From: an uncultured Elusimicrobia bacterium
GTDB lineage: Bacteria > Elusimicrobiota > Elusimicrobia > Elusimicrobiales > UBA9959
DNA length: 54,660 bases
Assembly (NCBI GenBank): GCA_903873295.1
Contig: CAIQNV010000022.1
Span: 1-54,660, forward strand
Direction of reading: 5' to 3'
Shown here: piece by piece, positions 16,701 to 24,028 of the stretch
Numbering within the stretch: the stretch's first letter is position 1
How the letters are laid out: each line of letters begins with the position of its first letter
The notes under the pieces: generated by a model
Database searches by the model: none
Seen by the model: only the letters and a program-made list of their open reading frames with translations
What the model was told of the DNA's origin: nothing
Translations under genes and position numbers: made by a program

Positions 16701-17162
16701 GGCAAAGCCTCAAAATCCGCCGTCGCTATCGCCAGGCAATCCACGGAAATGTCGCTGGCTTATTCGCCAACCGTAAATTTCTCAGGCACCATGGCGCAGA
16801 CCACGGACGCGGTTTCCCTGGTCATTCCAAATCCCGCTATAGTCGATCTGGCGGGCAGCGCGAATAACGGAACCTGCACCGCTGTAACGCCCAAGAGATT
16901 AAAACCGGACGGCTCCGGCAGAATTGTTGTCGGGACATGGGCGACCAATACTTCTATTGAGGCCGGGGTCTGGAGCAAATCGCTCGGAGGCACCTATAAC
17001 TCTTTTGCCTACGGCTTTTTCGCCACTCTTTATTCGTGTAACAGCTGGCCCGACACCAGCCATCACTGGTGGGTGGATTCCCAGTACTACAACTGGGAAC
17101 CTTCCGCCACGATAAACTGGAATAGCGCGGTGAACGGCGCGGCCTCGATCTGGTTTAAGTAG
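13767..17162 (+). CDS. Large exported protein: fibre module, TIG repeats, Gly-rich region, fibrinogen-like domain
   Basis: Predicted surface adhesin of 1131 aa. In order: signal peptide MRFIKGLLFSALLAPLFPG; constant module AEFEVLDRFSVDGY...GGSTFVVQRG; two short repeats (KIGIGTASP, NVGIGAPNP); four IPT/TIG domains (about 206-540) each with a 'SPDNG..GGTAVTITGTGF' start and a 'VTNPDGG' end; a Gly-rich region (about 542-808) almost the same in design as that of the protein at 5853, from YRIHTF to GIVIIRYP; a fifth TIG (815-898); and a fibrinogen-like domain (about 910-1131) with GVTCKGL, GDGAYYINPGG, and YCDMSTDGGGWTLVAY. TIG and fibrinogen-like domains bind ligands or sugars in other organisms; adhesion is inferred. 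Conserved promoter upstream at 13622-13664; a weak GAGGGA lies 11 bases from the start. Confidence 0.85.
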   Translation: MRFIKGLLFSALLAPLFPGAPLRAAEFEVLDRFSVDGYTVLRGSADIPGGSFAVGGSTFVVQRGKIGIGTASPSALLHISSASASAAQDMLKVATGTINADVFVIKGNGNVGIGAPNPAAKLEVAGGSVTIRGSDSNSAIAGFTDAGGNYKVVISTSGNMDVAGGIKVGTFAANCAPELAGTLRWAAGHIAVCNGSDWRQLDNQPPPTISAISPDNGPVSGGTAVTITGTGFVPGPELLINGLAATAVSVVSVTQITAVTPASPVGAKIVKLTNPDGQNISAAFTYNPLPTISPVSPDNGRITGGNALTVTGSEFVNGATVKIDNTAASNVTWISASELRAVTPAGASPGLKDVKVTNPDGGFIVLSSGFRYNPLPVFSAMSPNNGVVTGGNAVTITGSGFLAGAAVTIGGASAGGAFVSAGQLTATTPAGPAGLQSATVTNPDGGSASLAGGFTYNPLPTISGVSPASGPQGTVITITGTGFAADVANVTVGGTAAAILTKTSSQITATTPGSAATGARNVKVTNPDTGAVETTNSFTYTVYATGGDITTSGPYRIHTFTLATSPKTFTVLTDGTADVLVVAGGGGGGNDVGGGGGAGGLVYNSAFAITGSYTVSVGDGGAGATGAAVAPNGANSAFGTITAYGGGGGGSWSGISGASGGSGGGATSNVNGGGGAASPSGQGYQGGASANNTGNVNEYSGASGGGGAGQPGGNGAVSWSAGSSAYGYGGNGLPYSIGGASQYYAGGGGASSDGGSYWSTGGLGGGGRGSSVSATANATANTGGGGGGGGTAGGKGGSGIVIIRYPIDASFYSSAPSLTGVSPASGATRGGYVITLSGSNFAAGAAVTVGGVAANATTVNSGQIVATVKALTSAGAQNIVVTNPGGQAGTLTGQFTAQASGESAALAGVTCKGLKTTTGASIGDGAYYINPGGGAFQTYCDMSTDGGGWTLVAYAGDNSAGFPRMDIDVGTFNSLSRSGKASKSAVAIARQSTEMSLAYSPTVNFSGTMAQTTDAVSLVIPNPAIVDLAGSANNGTCTAVTPKRLKPDGSGRIVVGTWATNTSIEAGVWSKSLGGTYNSFAYGFFATLYSCNSWPDTSHHWWVDSQYYNWEPSATINWNSAVNGAASIWFK

Positions 17163-17274
17163 CTTGGGGGGCGCTGCTTCAGGCCTTCGGGAAACAAAAC
17201 AGGCAAGAGGGAGCCACGAAGCTCCCGGGCATCAGCTGCCGCAGCGACTTCCCGGGGGCGGTTCAGGCTGAAAT

Positions 17275-17302
17275 GAAAAAGCCGCCCTGGAATTCCGGGC
17301 GG
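17275..17302 (-). terminator. Terminator of the clostripain operon
   Basis: CCGCCC (17282-17287) pairs with GGGCGG (17297-17302) and the interior GGAATTCC extends the stem with one bulged T; on the minus strand it is followed by GGCTTTTTCAT. It starts five bases after the stop of the gene at 17307. Confidence 0.75.
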
Positions 17303-17306
17303 GACT

Positions 17307-17897
17307 TCAAGGCTTGCCCTTGAAGCTTTTGGCGATTTTCTCGAAGACGGGCAGGTTGGCTAGGAAAGCGGTCTTCTGCGCGCTGAAATGCAGCACGTAG
17401 AAGCCCTCTTTGGCGGGAAGCACGTAAAGTTTCTCTTTGAGCTGCGCGCTCTCGTCCGACTTGCTCTCCGGGTGCAGGTAAACCGTTCTTTCGCGGGACA
17501 GCTCAAAGCCCTTCCGGCCCGCCAGGGTTATTTTTTTCGCCGGGTCAAAGATCTCGCGCGAGCTCTTCGTCTCCCCGGCCACGTTCCTGGTGTTGCGCCT
17601 CACGAAATCCTCGTAGCCGTTGAAGTCCGCGTTGTCCTTCGGATAATAAGACACGTAAACGGAGGTGGGAGCCTTTTCCGCTTTCGGGGCCAGCAGCTGT
17701 ATCTCGTAGATCTTGTACTGCTCGTCTTTCTCCTGGTCGCGCTCCAGCGTCCAGTCGGCCGGCACGCTGCAGGAAAAATAATTATTATCCATGGCGTAAG
17801 GCTTAAACTGGACGCCTTTGGCTTTGGCCTGCGCTCCGGCGCAGGCCGCGGCGGCCATAAGGGAAAGCATGGATACGGTTAAAATTATATTCTTCAT
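17307..17897 (-). CDS. Exported protein, PsbP/DUF-like fold, unknown function
   Basis: A 196-aa exported protein. The N terminus is a signal peptide (MKNIILTVSMLSLMAAAACAGAQA); AAAC may be a lipobox. The body (YFSCSVPADWTLERD, YEIQLLAPK, SVYVSYYPKD, GFELSRERTVYL, GFYVLHFSAQKTAF, FEKIAKSFKG) has the pattern of PsbP-like or similar beta proteins in which a 'PxxW' segment precedes sheet strands and the last helix ends in KSF; this is resemblance only. It is the last gene of a three-gene operon: its ATG overlaps the stop of the upstream gene by four bases (ATGA), so translation is coupled. It may assist the protease or the large unknown protein upstream. Confidence 0.75.
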   Translation of the reverse strand: MKNIILTVSMLSLMAAAACAGAQAKAKGVQFKPYAMDNNYFSCSVPADWTLERDQEKDEQYKIYEIQLLAPKAEKAPTSVYVSYYPKDNADFNGYEDFVRRNTRNVAGETKSSREIFDPAKKITLAGRKGFELSRERTVYLHPESKSDESAQLKEKLYVLPAKEGFYVLHFSAQKTAFLANLPVFEKIAKSFKGKP

Positions 17898-19645
17898 ATT
17901 ACGGGCGGCACCGCGGGTTTACCCGCTGCGCCGGCCTCCATAGATTTAAGAGCGCTGCTGTCTTCCAGTTCTGAGGCGTTGTAGCGTCTTTTATAAACTC
18001 CCAGCCTGGAAAGGTCTCCCTGTATTTTAGCAAGAACGGCGCCCTGTATTTCCTTAACCGAGCCGGCCAGCTCCTCGGGCGACATCTCAAGCGCCTCGGT
18101 CTGGTTAAACCCGGCGGAGTCTATAGAGGCCTTCTCGGAGACGGACAGGGCCGCGCGGCGGGCCAGTTCCCCGGTAACGGCGCCCAGCACCTGCGAGGCC
18201 GCTCCGTCCAGCGAGGGCAAGCCGGAGAAGTAGCGCTGGCGCACCGTGTTGCCGAATTTTTTGGTGCCGCTGAACTCATATTCGGTGCCGATCTCCATTT
18301 TTTTTGAGGCGTAAGAGGAAAAATCCCTGCTCGAAGTGAGCAGGCGGCTGTAATCTGCGTCTTTGCGCATTTTTTCCGTGGTATAAAGCCCTTCCAGCGA
18401 CATCGCCTCTATCTCGTCTTCCTGCACGTGCGGCTTGTATACGCTCTGGCCCTTCGGCGTCCAGTCGGCCTGCATCTTATGGGCGGACTCGTAAACCACC
18501 GCCGGCGACATATACTTGGCGATCTCGGACAGGGCGGGCTCCTTTATGACGGCGTCGGCGCCGTAGCCCTTCAGGCGCATATATTGCTGGATGGTTTCCG
18601 AATCCAGCACTATCGCGCCGGTGCGCGCGTCGTAGCGGGAATAGCCGCCGCTCACGGGCGCCACGGTTATTTTCAGACCGCCGGGGAAGGCGGACAGGGC
18701 TTTGTCTCCGGCTTTCGTGCCGGCCAGCTCTTTAGCTACCGCCGTATTGAGCATGTCGCCCAGGAGTTCGCGGGTCTGCGTAAGCAGCACCTCCCGGGGC
18801 AGCGTGCCGCGGGCCGAGTTTATTTTAGACTTCAGTTCGGGGCTCACATTAACATCGCTGTTGTCGAACATATTCCCCAGCAGGTAGGCCTGTTCGGTAA
18901 ATGTTTTCCCGGAAAGCTGCGAGAGCTGCGCGGGCGTAAGCGCGCCGGAATTTATTACGGCCTTGACCGCCACGTCCACTGCGACGTTGTTCCTGTCCGC
19001 GGCCAGCCTCTCGTCGTTATAAACGAGGAACTTCGGATCGGCCTGGATCATTTTCTCCACGATCGAGTTGCGCTCGCGTATCACCAGCGCCTCCCAGGCG
19101 GTTTTGGTGATGGTTACGGCATTTCCCGAACGCATGGAGGCCTGACCCCAGCCCAAAGAGCGGGTATCGGTCATAGTGCCGAATATTACCTCCCACTGCC
19201 TTATGGCTTTTTTGACGACGATTTTTTTAGTCTCCGGATAAGCCGGCTGATATTTAGCCAGCCAGTCGAAAAGTTTTTCCGGCTCCGGGCCTATGCCCAT
19301 TTTAGGCAGGGGTTTGTCTATGTCTATCCTTATTGAAAGCGACTGGCTGAGCTGGTTGGCTTTTGAACCGTCCCAGGGCAGGGCCAGCAGGTCTTTAAGG
19401 TCCTTGATCGCCTCGGCCTTGCCCAGCAGCGCGGCGCTTTTTTGCGCGTCGGCCTCGGCCAGCTCGCGGGCCTCCCCGTCTTTAAGGAAGGCGGCGGCCG
19501 CTACCGGGTCCCCGCTCGAAACGGCGATCTCGTAGGCGGCCAGGCGTTCCGGGGCGGCGAATTCGGCGCGGACGTTCAGGCCGCAAATAAGCAGCCCCGC
19601 CGCTATAGCGGCCAGGCGCGTTATTCTGGCGGTCCCGGAAGTCAT
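17894..19645 (-). CDS. Large exported protein of unknown function in the clostripain operon
   Basis: A 583-aa exported protein (signal MTSGTARITRLAAIAAG...RAE), unrecognised. Mostly alpha-helical by composition. Residues about 340-440 carry a stretch reminiscent of zinc metallopeptidases: a beta strand region YDARTGAIVLDSETI, then VVYESAHKMQADW where a HExxH would be expected (ES.HK), then EDEIEAMSLEGL that could supply an acidic ligand. If related, the zinc site has decayed; this is inference. It begins one base after the stop of the clostripain gene and overlaps the next gene by four bases, so the three proteins are made together and probably act together in the periplasm or outside. Confidence 0.75.
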   Translation of the reverse strand: MTSGTARITRLAAIAAGLLICGLNVRAEFAAPERLAAYEIAVSSGDPVAAAAFLKDGEARELAEADAQKSAALLGKAEAIKDLKDLLALPWDGSKANQLSQSLSIRIDIDKPLPKMGIGPEPEKLFDWLAKYQPAYPETKKIVVKKAIRQWEVIFGTMTDTRSLGWGQASMRSGNAVTITKTAWEALVIRERNSIVEKMIQADPKFLVYNDERLAADRNNVAVDVAVKAVINSGALTPAQLSQLSGKTFTEQAYLLGNMFDNSDVNVSPELKSKINSARGTLPREVLLTQTRELLGDMLNTAVAKELAGTKAGDKALSAFPGGLKITVAPVSGGYSRYDARTGAIVLDSETIQQYMRLKGYGADAVIKEPALSEIAKYMSPAVVYESAHKMQADWTPKGQSVYKPHVQEDEIEAMSLEGLYTTEKMRKDADYSRLLTSSRDFSSYASKKMEIGTEYEFSGTKKFGNTVRQRYFSGLPSLDGAASQVLGAVTGELARRAALSVSEKASIDSAGFNQTEALEMSPEELAGSVKEIQGAVLAKIQGDLSRLGVYKRRYNASELEDSSALKSMEAGAAGKPAVPPVI

Positions 19646-19646
19646 A

Positions 19647-20936
19647 TTATTTAAGCCTCTCCCCCATCATATCGACCAGAAAATCGTCCCACAGCGAGGC
19701 GCCGGCGAAAGACAGTTTCTCATAGTTGGCCGAATTATATTGCGAATCCGGTATATATATCGCCAGGCCCTTCGCCTTCGTGTAAGTTTTCCGGTTGGCC
19801 GGCTTTGCCGCGTTGCGTATGACCAGCTTGGACGAAATATAACCGCGCAGAGCGGCCCCGGCGTCTTTAACGGGCCGGCTGGCGGGAAGGCGGGCTTCCA
19901 CCCTTTCCAGATAATCCACCAGATCTTTAGATTCTTTCTGGGAAAACCTGGAAGTTGAAGCCACCAGAGACGCGTCCGTAGCGGCCGCGAAGGCCGTCCG
20001 GTCGGCTTTCACCGCGTTCACCCAGTTGTTCAGCGCCCCCACGAAACCGGGCAGGGCCGAAGATCTTACCGCCGAAAGCGTGGCGTCGGCCCCGTAGCTG
20101 GCGCTATAGGCGTCGACCATAACCCGGCCAAGCGCTTCCGCGCCCATCCCGGTGTTAGCCGAAAGCTGGCCCAGCAGGGTGTCATAAGGGTAGCCGTTGC
20201 CGGGGACCTCCTCTTCGGAGCCCACGATAACATCGGCTGAATCTTTAAATTCATAGGCCACGCTGGCCATCTGCATAAGGCAGGCGTCGGTGGCAAAAAC
20301 GTCTATCCTGCGGCCCAGGGTATCCCTGATCTGCGCCAGCGCCGCGCCCAGTCTATCCACTTCCATATGGTTCTTGCTGACATCGTCAAAAGAGATGCCC
20401 AGGCGGCCATTGCCGTGGTTCCAGAGTATCACGGCGATTTTTTTGGCCGGGTACCTGCGTATGCCGCGCTTCACGAAGCGCACTAAATTGGCCTCGCTGC
20501 CCATATCGCTGTCGTTAGAGTTATTGATGACCGGGGAAGTTATCTTTGAGGTGTCCGCGTCGCGGGTCACGTAAATAGTCTTTGAGCCGCGCGGGAACTG
20601 CAGATTGCGGCCGTAAATGTCGTCTATGCCGAGGATGCCGTATTCCACCACCACGGCCATCCTGCCGGAGGAGCCGACCTGCTCCATTTCGTTTATGTCG
20701 TTGTTCGCAAAACCCAGTATGCCCAGGTCGTTAACTCCGTTTATGAAAACCAGGACCAGCCATTCGCGCTCGTTCGCGGCGGCCGGAGCGCCGGCCGGTG
20801 CCGGGGAGGACACGACCGGGGAAGAGGTGGAGCGCGGCAGGTCCGACAGCAGGCTGTCAAAAGAGGCGCCACGGGCGTTTAAGCCCATGGTCAGAGCGGC
20901 CGCTGCCGCCAAAGTTAAGAAGAATGTCCGTTTCAT
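19647..20936 (-). CDS. Clostripain-family (C11) cysteine peptidase, exported
   Basis: A 429-aa secreted cysteine endopeptidase of family C11 (clan CD). The catalytic pair is visible: His164 in ILWNHGNGRLG and Cys209 in VFATDACLMQM. Also EREWLVLVFINGVNDL at the start of the domain and YEFKDSADVIVGSEEEVPGNGYPY, typical of the family. A signal peptide (MKRTFFLTLAAAAALTMGLNA) and an Ala/Pro/Ser linker precede it. The start at 20936 has AGAGGCGG upstream; an in-frame extension to 21029 is not used. C11 enzymes cut after Arg or Lys and need calcium and self-processing in clostripain. It leads a three-gene operon from a strong promoter (21062-21089), with a leader of about 120 bases. Confidence 0.9.
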   Translation of the reverse strand: MKRTFFLTLAAAAALTMGLNARGASFDSLLSDLPRSTSSPVVSSPAPAGAPAAANEREWLVLVFINGVNDLGILGFANNDINEMEQVGSSGRMAVVVEYGILGIDDIYGRNLQFPRGSKTIYVTRDADTSKITSPVINNSNDSDMGSEANLVRFVKRGIRRYPAKKIAVILWNHGNGRLGISFDDVSKNHMEVDRLGAALAQIRDTLGRRIDVFATDACLMQMASVAYEFKDSADVIVGSEEEVPGNGYPYDTLLGQLSANTGMGAEALGRVMVDAYSASYGADATLSAVRSSALPGFVGALNNWVNAVKADRTAFAAATDASLVASTSRFSQKESKDLVDYLERVEARLPASRPVKDAGAALRGYISSKLVIRNAAKPANRKTYTKAKGLAIYIPDSQYNSANYEKLSFAGASLWDDFLVDMMGERLK

Positions 20937-21061
20937 ATCCGCCTCTGCAATATTTTTGCTTATGATTTGACTTTTATCAAAGGCCCTAAGCACCATCAGC
21001 CAATAGGCCTTTAGTCCTATATAGAACAAGTCTTCATTGGAGCATCGACGGCGCCTCCTAT

Positions 21062-21089
21062 ATTATAAGCGAATATCTTGACTTGTCAA
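21062..21089 (-). promoter_or_regulatory. Sigma70-type promoter of the clostripain operon
   Basis: On the minus strand TTGACA (21089-21084), 16-bp spacer, TATAAT (21067-21062): both boxes are perfect consensus. The -35 lies in the palindrome CTTGACTTGTCAAG (21077-21090), a possible operator. The leader begins ATAGGAGGCGCCGTCG and contains a possible three-codon reading frame (ATG CTC CAA TGA) well spaced from that AGGAGG. Confidence 0.85.
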
Positions 21090-21103
21090 GGCCAGACAGA
21101 AAA

Positions 21104-21125
21104 GACAAAAGCCGCAAATAGCGGC
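21104..21125 (-). terminator. Terminator after the gene at 21235
   Basis: GCCGC (21111-21115), AAATA loop, GCGGC (21121-21125). On the minus strand the hairpin is followed by TTTTGTCTTTT. It ends the leftward transcript just before the clostripain promoter. Confidence 0.7.
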
Positions 21126-21234
21126 CTTGATAAAGGTAAGGATAAAAGGAGACACCGGATTCCGCTCTTCAAAAGAGAAGGCTGCCGTTGCCGGGATTTA
21201 AACCATCCGGTCTTTCAACTGCGCCCCCCCGGCT

Positions 21235-21891
21235 CTATACAAGCGCTTCAGTTACGAAAGATTTGACCTCTTCCATGAAGCTTTGCCAGGAGTTTACCGG
21301 CAGCGGGCCTTCACGTTTGAAGATAACCAGATGGCCGGGGGCTCCCTGCACGTGCAGGCCCTGGTTGCGCTCGAACCAGGCTGCGCGCTGTGGAGTAAAG
21401 AACAGGCGGACCGAGGCCTCATCGGGGCCGGTCAGCCGGTATTTGTCGGAAAATAAAGGGAAGGCGGGCAGGTCGATATCCTTAAAGCCGAGAGCTTCGC
21501 CTATTTTATAGATAAAAGCCTCGGGCTTCAGCTCGAAAACAGGCATCGCGCAGCCGGGACAGGCGATAAGCGCCAGCGTGAAGGTGCGGGTCTGGCTGTT
21601 CCGGCCGCCCCGGGTGACATAGCGGTAATCAAAAAAACTTATAACCCCGGCCCGGGACTGCACCTGTATCCGGTTTGCGGCCTTGCGGGAATAGCCCAGC
21701 CTGAAAATATCAAGCCCGGTATTCTCCAGGGCGCAGCCCTCCGGCCAGTCAGCCGAAAACGCCAGGCCCATAGAAGCCGCCAGCTGCTCCAGGTCCTTTC
21801 TGCGCTTCCAGGCCGAATAAAACACCAGGGCCAGCACAACTGCCGCCAGGCTTACGATTATCGACACGGAATTCGCGTGGAAAATATCCAT
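21235..21891 (-). CDS. Membrane-anchored protein, paralogue of the upstream gene
   Basis: A 218-aa protein with one N-terminal membrane segment (SVSIIVSLAAVVLALVFYSAW) followed by basic KRRKDLEQ and a soluble domain of about 180 residues; unrecognised. It aligns by eye with the protein encoded at 21901: a hydrophobic anchor, FFDY, an FxLA/VALF strand, PVFELKPEA, LPAFPLFSDKYRLTGPDEASVRLFFTP, WFERNQGLHVQGAPGHLVIFKR and a final helix. So the two are tandem paralogues with a common unknown domain. Two cysteines lie in ACPGCAMP, a CxxC that the paralogue lacks. Nine bases after the upstream stop; GGAGAG precedes the start. Confidence 0.7.
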   Translation of the reverse strand: MDIFHANSVSIIVSLAAVVLALVFYSAWKRRKDLEQLAASMGLAFSADWPEGCALENTGLDIFRLGYSRKAANRIQVQSRAGVISFFDYRYVTRGGRNSQTRTFTLALIACPGCAMPVFELKPEAFIYKIGEALGFKDIDLPAFPLFSDKYRLTGPDEASVRLFFTPQRAAWFERNQGLHVQGAPGHLVIFKREGPLPVNSWQSFMEEVKSFVTEALV

Positions 21892-21900
21892 CTCTCCTCT

Positions 21901-22545
21901 CTACGCAAGATTAAAGGCCAGCTTATTGGCCTCCGCGATGAACTGCCGGTATTTTCCCGGCTCAACCAGCGCGCAGCCCTTATACATAACCAGGAACCGC
22001 CCCGACCCCTGAGCGCTCCAGCCGGGGTGTTCCCCGAAGCAGGCCGCTATCTCCGGTGTGAATAATTTTTTCAGCGCGGCCTGGTCGCGCCCGTACAGCT
22101 TTACGCCCGGAGGCAGGCCCGCGAACGCCGTCATATCCGCGGGCTCCAGCCCATTGGCCTCGTCGGGCGCGTCCCCGACGGCCGCCAGGTGGAAATCGGG
22201 AAACGCGCTCTTTTCAAAATCAAAAAGCGCCACCGTCGACTGCTTTTTGAGCTGGGCTTTACCGCTCCCGAGCAGACAGGCATAGTCAAAAAAATACGAT
22301 TTAGCCCCGTCCTCCTCCGGAAATCTCAGCAGGAATTTACCGAAGCCGCTCCGCCCGTCCACAAAAAAAGGCAGGCCCGTGCTTTCCAGAAGGGCCAATT
22401 CCGGCCCGTACTCCTCAAGCTCGACAGAGACCAGTTCGGAGATATCCTCCATCGCGCGCCCGCGCCGGCCTTTGAGATACTTAACAAGCTGGTACACACC
22501 TACCCCAGCGAGAACCGCCACAACCAGCAACAGGAATTTGTTCAT
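21901..22545 (-). CDS. Membrane-anchored protein, paralogue of the downstream gene
   Basis: A 214-aa protein with an N-terminal membrane helix (FLLLVVAVLAGVGVYQLV), a basic segment KYLKGRRGR and a soluble domain. Conserved with the protein at 21235: SYFFDYACL, TVALFDFEKSAFPDFHLA, LPPGVKLYGRDQAALKKLFTPEIAACFGEHPGWSAQGSGRFLVMYKG and a C-terminal helix. Function unknown; the soluble domain probably faces the cytoplasm or periplasm at the inner membrane. A strong ribosome site GGGGGAGGG lies directly before the start, and TATAAT occurs about 30 bases upstream on its strand. Confidence 0.72.
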   Translation of the reverse strand: MNKFLLLVVAVLAGVGVYQLVKYLKGRRGRAMEDISELVSVELEEYGPELALLESTGLPFFVDGRSGFGKFLLRFPEEDGAKSYFFDYACLLGSGKAQLKKQSTVALFDFEKSAFPDFHLAAVGDAPDEANGLEPADMTAFAGLPPGVKLYGRDQAALKKLFTPEIAACFGEHPGWSAQGSGRFLVMYKGCALVEPGKYRQFIAEANKLAFNLA

Positions 22546-22616
22546 CCCTCCCCCTTATTTATGACTATTATATATCATCGGCCCGGGTCCTTTACGCCGC
22601 CGGGCTGCTTCGCGGC

Positions 22617-22907
22617 TCAATTTCCGCCCGCATTGCCCAGGTCCAGGCGGCCCAATTCGTCCTTGGCGGTTTTTTCATAAAGCGCCTTGGCGGCTTTAGC
22701 TTCTTTTACGTGTCCGACCGCGGTTTTAAGGTAATTCCCTGGCGCGGTTAAAAGGTTCTGGCTGAGCGCCGGCGCGGTTGAAACTGCGGCGGCGGTCTGC
22801 GCCGGCGGCCCGGCTTTCGGCACGGGCACATTCTCCGGCGGTTTCTTTTTACAGGCGCCCGAAACGAAGGCCGCCGCAATAAGAGCTAAAGTGAGATAAG
22901 TTTTCAT
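22617..22907 (-). CDS. Small lipoprotein
   Basis: A 96-aa lipoprotein: lipobox VSGAC with Cys19, then KKKPPENVPVPKAGPP and an Ala/Pro-rich linker, then a short helical region (GNYLKTAVGHVKEAKAAKALYEKTAKDEL split by eye) ending in GNAGGN. The helix is charged and could be a peptidoglycan- or protein-binding segment; no family recognised. A G-rich ribosome site (GGGGGG) is six bases upstream of the ATG. It follows asd by 31 bases. Confidence 0.72.
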   Translation of the reverse strand: MKTYLTLALIAAAFVSGACKKKPPENVPVPKAGPPAQTAAAVSTAPALSQNLLTAPGNYLKTAVGHVKEAKAAKALYEKTAKDELGRLDLGNAGGN

Positions 22908-22938
22908 AAGCCCCCCTTGCCGCGCTCCGCCGGCAGCG

Positions 22939-23946
22939 TTACAGGCCGGCTATCCTCTCCGCTATCTGCACGGAATTCAGCGCCGCGCCCTTATAAAGAT
23001 TGTCAGAAACTATCCAGAGCTGAAATTCGTTGGCCGCAGTTTTTGCGCGGCGCAGGCGGCCGGCGTATACGATCTTCGTGCGCAGGCCGTTTTCCAGCGG
23101 CGTAGGGTAGTCTTCCGGCTTCGCGAAAAATTTAAGGCCGGGCGTGCGCAGCAGTTCTTTCTTCAGCTCCGCTTCCGAACAGGGCCGCGCCAGCTTGAAC
23201 CAGACGGCCAGCGAATGGCCGCGCAGCACCGGCACCCGGACGGCCGTGGAGCTTATCCTTATTTTTTTATCACCCCAGATCTTTTTAAGCTCCGCCTCCA
23301 CCTTATTTTCCTCTACGGAATGACCCTCCGCGTCGAAGCCGCCCACCTGCGGAAAAAGGTTGAAAGCGATCGGGCGCGGGAACTTCCCGTCTTTCAGCTT
23401 CGGCGCCGCGGCCTTTTTAAAGTGGGCCTTCAATTCCTCTTCCAGCCGGCCCATGGCGGCCCTGCCCGCGCCGGAGACGGCCTGGTAGGTCGCCAGCCTG
23501 AGCTCGGTAACGCGGAACTTGCGGTGTATGCCGGCCAGCGCCACCGCCGCGCCGGTGAGCGTGCAGTTGGGCCCGGCTATAAGTTTTTTCACCGGCTTCA
23601 GCTCGGCGCCGTTCACCTCGGGGATGACGAGCGGCACGCCGGGCTCCAGCCGGAAGCGGGAGGAATCGTCTATACACCAGGTCCCGGCCGCGGCAAGGCG
23701 CGGAGCGAATTTACCCGCGACCTCGTCGGTGGAAACGAAAAAAACTATCCCGGCTCTTTTCAGGGATCCGAAAGAAGGGGCCGCGCAGGCGTATTTTTTA
23801 CCGCGGAAAAAAACGGAAGCCGGCTTTTTACCGGAGTTAAAAGGATAGAACTCTCCGACGGGGAACCGCCTGCTCTCCAGCAGCTCAAGCAGCTCGCCGC
23901 CCACCATTCCCGAAGCCCCCACCACCGCCACGTTAATTTTTCTCAT
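22939..23946 (-). CDS. asd: Aspartate-semialdehyde dehydrogenase
   Basis: A 335-aa cytoplasmic enzyme that reduces aspartyl phosphate to aspartate semialdehyde with NADPH, leading to lysine/diaminopimelate, threonine and methionine. Seen: nucleotide-binding VAVVGASGMVGGELLELL at the N terminus, FVSTDEVAGKFAP, CIDDSSRFRL, the active-site Cys128 in IAGPNCTL, YQAVSGAGRAAM, NLFPQVGGF, EENKVEAELKKI, and the catalytic-base histidine in VPVLRGHSLAVW. The start at 23946 has CAGGAT four bases upstream; the ten codons upstream are not used. The length is typical. Its position next to the chromosome partition genes gives no functional link. Confidence 0.93.
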   Translation of the reverse strand: MRKINVAVVGASGMVGGELLELLESRRFPVGEFYPFNSGKKPASVFFRGKKYACAAPSFGSLKRAGIVFFVSTDEVAGKFAPRLAAAGTWCIDDSSRFRLEPGVPLVIPEVNGAELKPVKKLIAGPNCTLTGAAVALAGIHRKFRVTELRLATYQAVSGAGRAAMGRLEEELKAHFKKAAAPKLKDGKFPRPIAFNLFPQVGGFDAEGHSVEENKVEAELKKIWGDKKIRISSTAVRVPVLRGHSLAVWFKLARPCSEAELKKELLRTPGLKFFAKPEDYPTPLENGLRTKIVYAGRLRRAKTAANEFQLWIVSDNLYKGAALNSVQIAERIAGL

Positions 23947-24028
23947 ATCCTGAAATTCCGCCGCCGGCGCCGACACCCCGCCCTTCCGCTCTCAGGCGGC
24001 CGCTCCCCGCTCGCCGGGCTTTCCCGCG

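Noticed and set aside
17209..17226. Terminator after the TIG/fibrinogen-like gene (GGGAGC-CACGAA-GCTCCC)
   Set aside because: A clean small hairpin, but no T run follows on the plus strand and it is about 50 bases past the stop; not strong enough to list.
18428..19336. 302-codon open frame opposite the 583-aa exported protein gene
   Set aside because: Shadow of the real gene: GC-rich third positions keep the opposite strand open. Its Arg/Gly-rich translation has no domain, and the minus-strand gene is fixed by operon overlaps and a signal peptide.
21180..21245. tRNA-like stretch with GGTTTAAATCC on the minus strand
   Set aside because: The T-arm stem does not pair and no acceptor or anticodon arm can be drawn.
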